Positions 63,566-64,000 of a DNA stretch of 64,000 bases are shown one piece after another. The stretch lies in NCBI GenBank assembly GCA_036365515.1, contig CM070876.1:107597310-107661309 (forward strand). The letters run 5' to 3'. Each line of letters opens with the position of its first letter. The stretch's first letter is position 1. The translations under genes were made by a program, and so were the position numbers. This stretch comes from Torymus aiolomorphi. Taxonomy: Eukaryota; Arthropoda; Insecta; Hymenoptera; Torymidae. The notes under the pieces were generated by a model, which saw nothing but the letters and a program-made list of their open reading frames with translations, was not told the origin of the DNA and did not search any database.

Positions 63566-64000
<435 letters not shown>

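Overview
This is a eukaryotic, AT-rich and almost gene-free window that looks like insect heterochromatin, possibly hymenopteran. The basis is the element mix (BEL/Pao, Ty3/Gypsy, Tc1/mariner-like, pogo/jerky-like, Helitron, TTAA MITE), spliceosomal introns, long TA/CA microsatellites and no bacterial gene organisation. The species cannot be fixed from the sequence. Only one short segment, a TPR-like exon at 20281-20425, looks like a host gene; nearly everything else is a transposable element, a foldback or a satellite, mostly broken.

Layout. 1-1700 AT-rich dispersed repeats; 1721-3531 Helitron helicase relic (-); 3700-4920 tandem duplication and foldback; 5110-16690 a roughly 120-bp satellite with higher-order periodicity, interrupted by a nearly intact, very young BEL/Pao retrotransposon (5538-12975, 5-bp TSD) and a 353-bp MITE. 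16900-18000 holds microsatellite-framed cassettes and 18000-22800 mostly unassigned DNA, a possible SINE, the TPR exon and several foldbacks including a TTAA MITE. 22829-23412 is an LTR of a Gypsy relative. 23858-24352 is a duplicated cassette; 24376-26534 a Tc1-like transposon; 26581-28434 a long-TIR element with a small Cys-rich ORF.

28456-56045 is a nest about four levels deep. A decayed Gypsy element (Gypsy-1, +) starts at 28456 and is cut at about 35940 by a pogo/jerky-like DNA transposon. That transposon is split by a second Gypsy element (Gypsy-2, -, 40514-55075, both LTRs present), which itself carries a tandem array of ~450-bp units at 42887-45608. Each unit contains a complete hammerhead ribozyme motif: four on the minus strand, two on the plus strand. 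I interpret the array as an animal retrozyme or Penelope-related terminal-repeat array, and it is the most interesting object here. Gypsy-2 is also unusual: its Gag has about twelve consecutive CCHC zinc-knuckle units, and a -1 slippery sequence abuts the gag stop.

56050-64000 is a run of TA-flanked inverted-repeat elements, one with a broken mariner-like transposase and an 18-copy 38-bp minisatellite, and all rich in the TCAAGGTCA motif. A second cross-element theme is a cassette family (17.0, 17.8, 23.9, 24.2 and 63.2-63.5 kb) that shares a TTTCTTTAGTCA core but carries a different iterated tag in each member.
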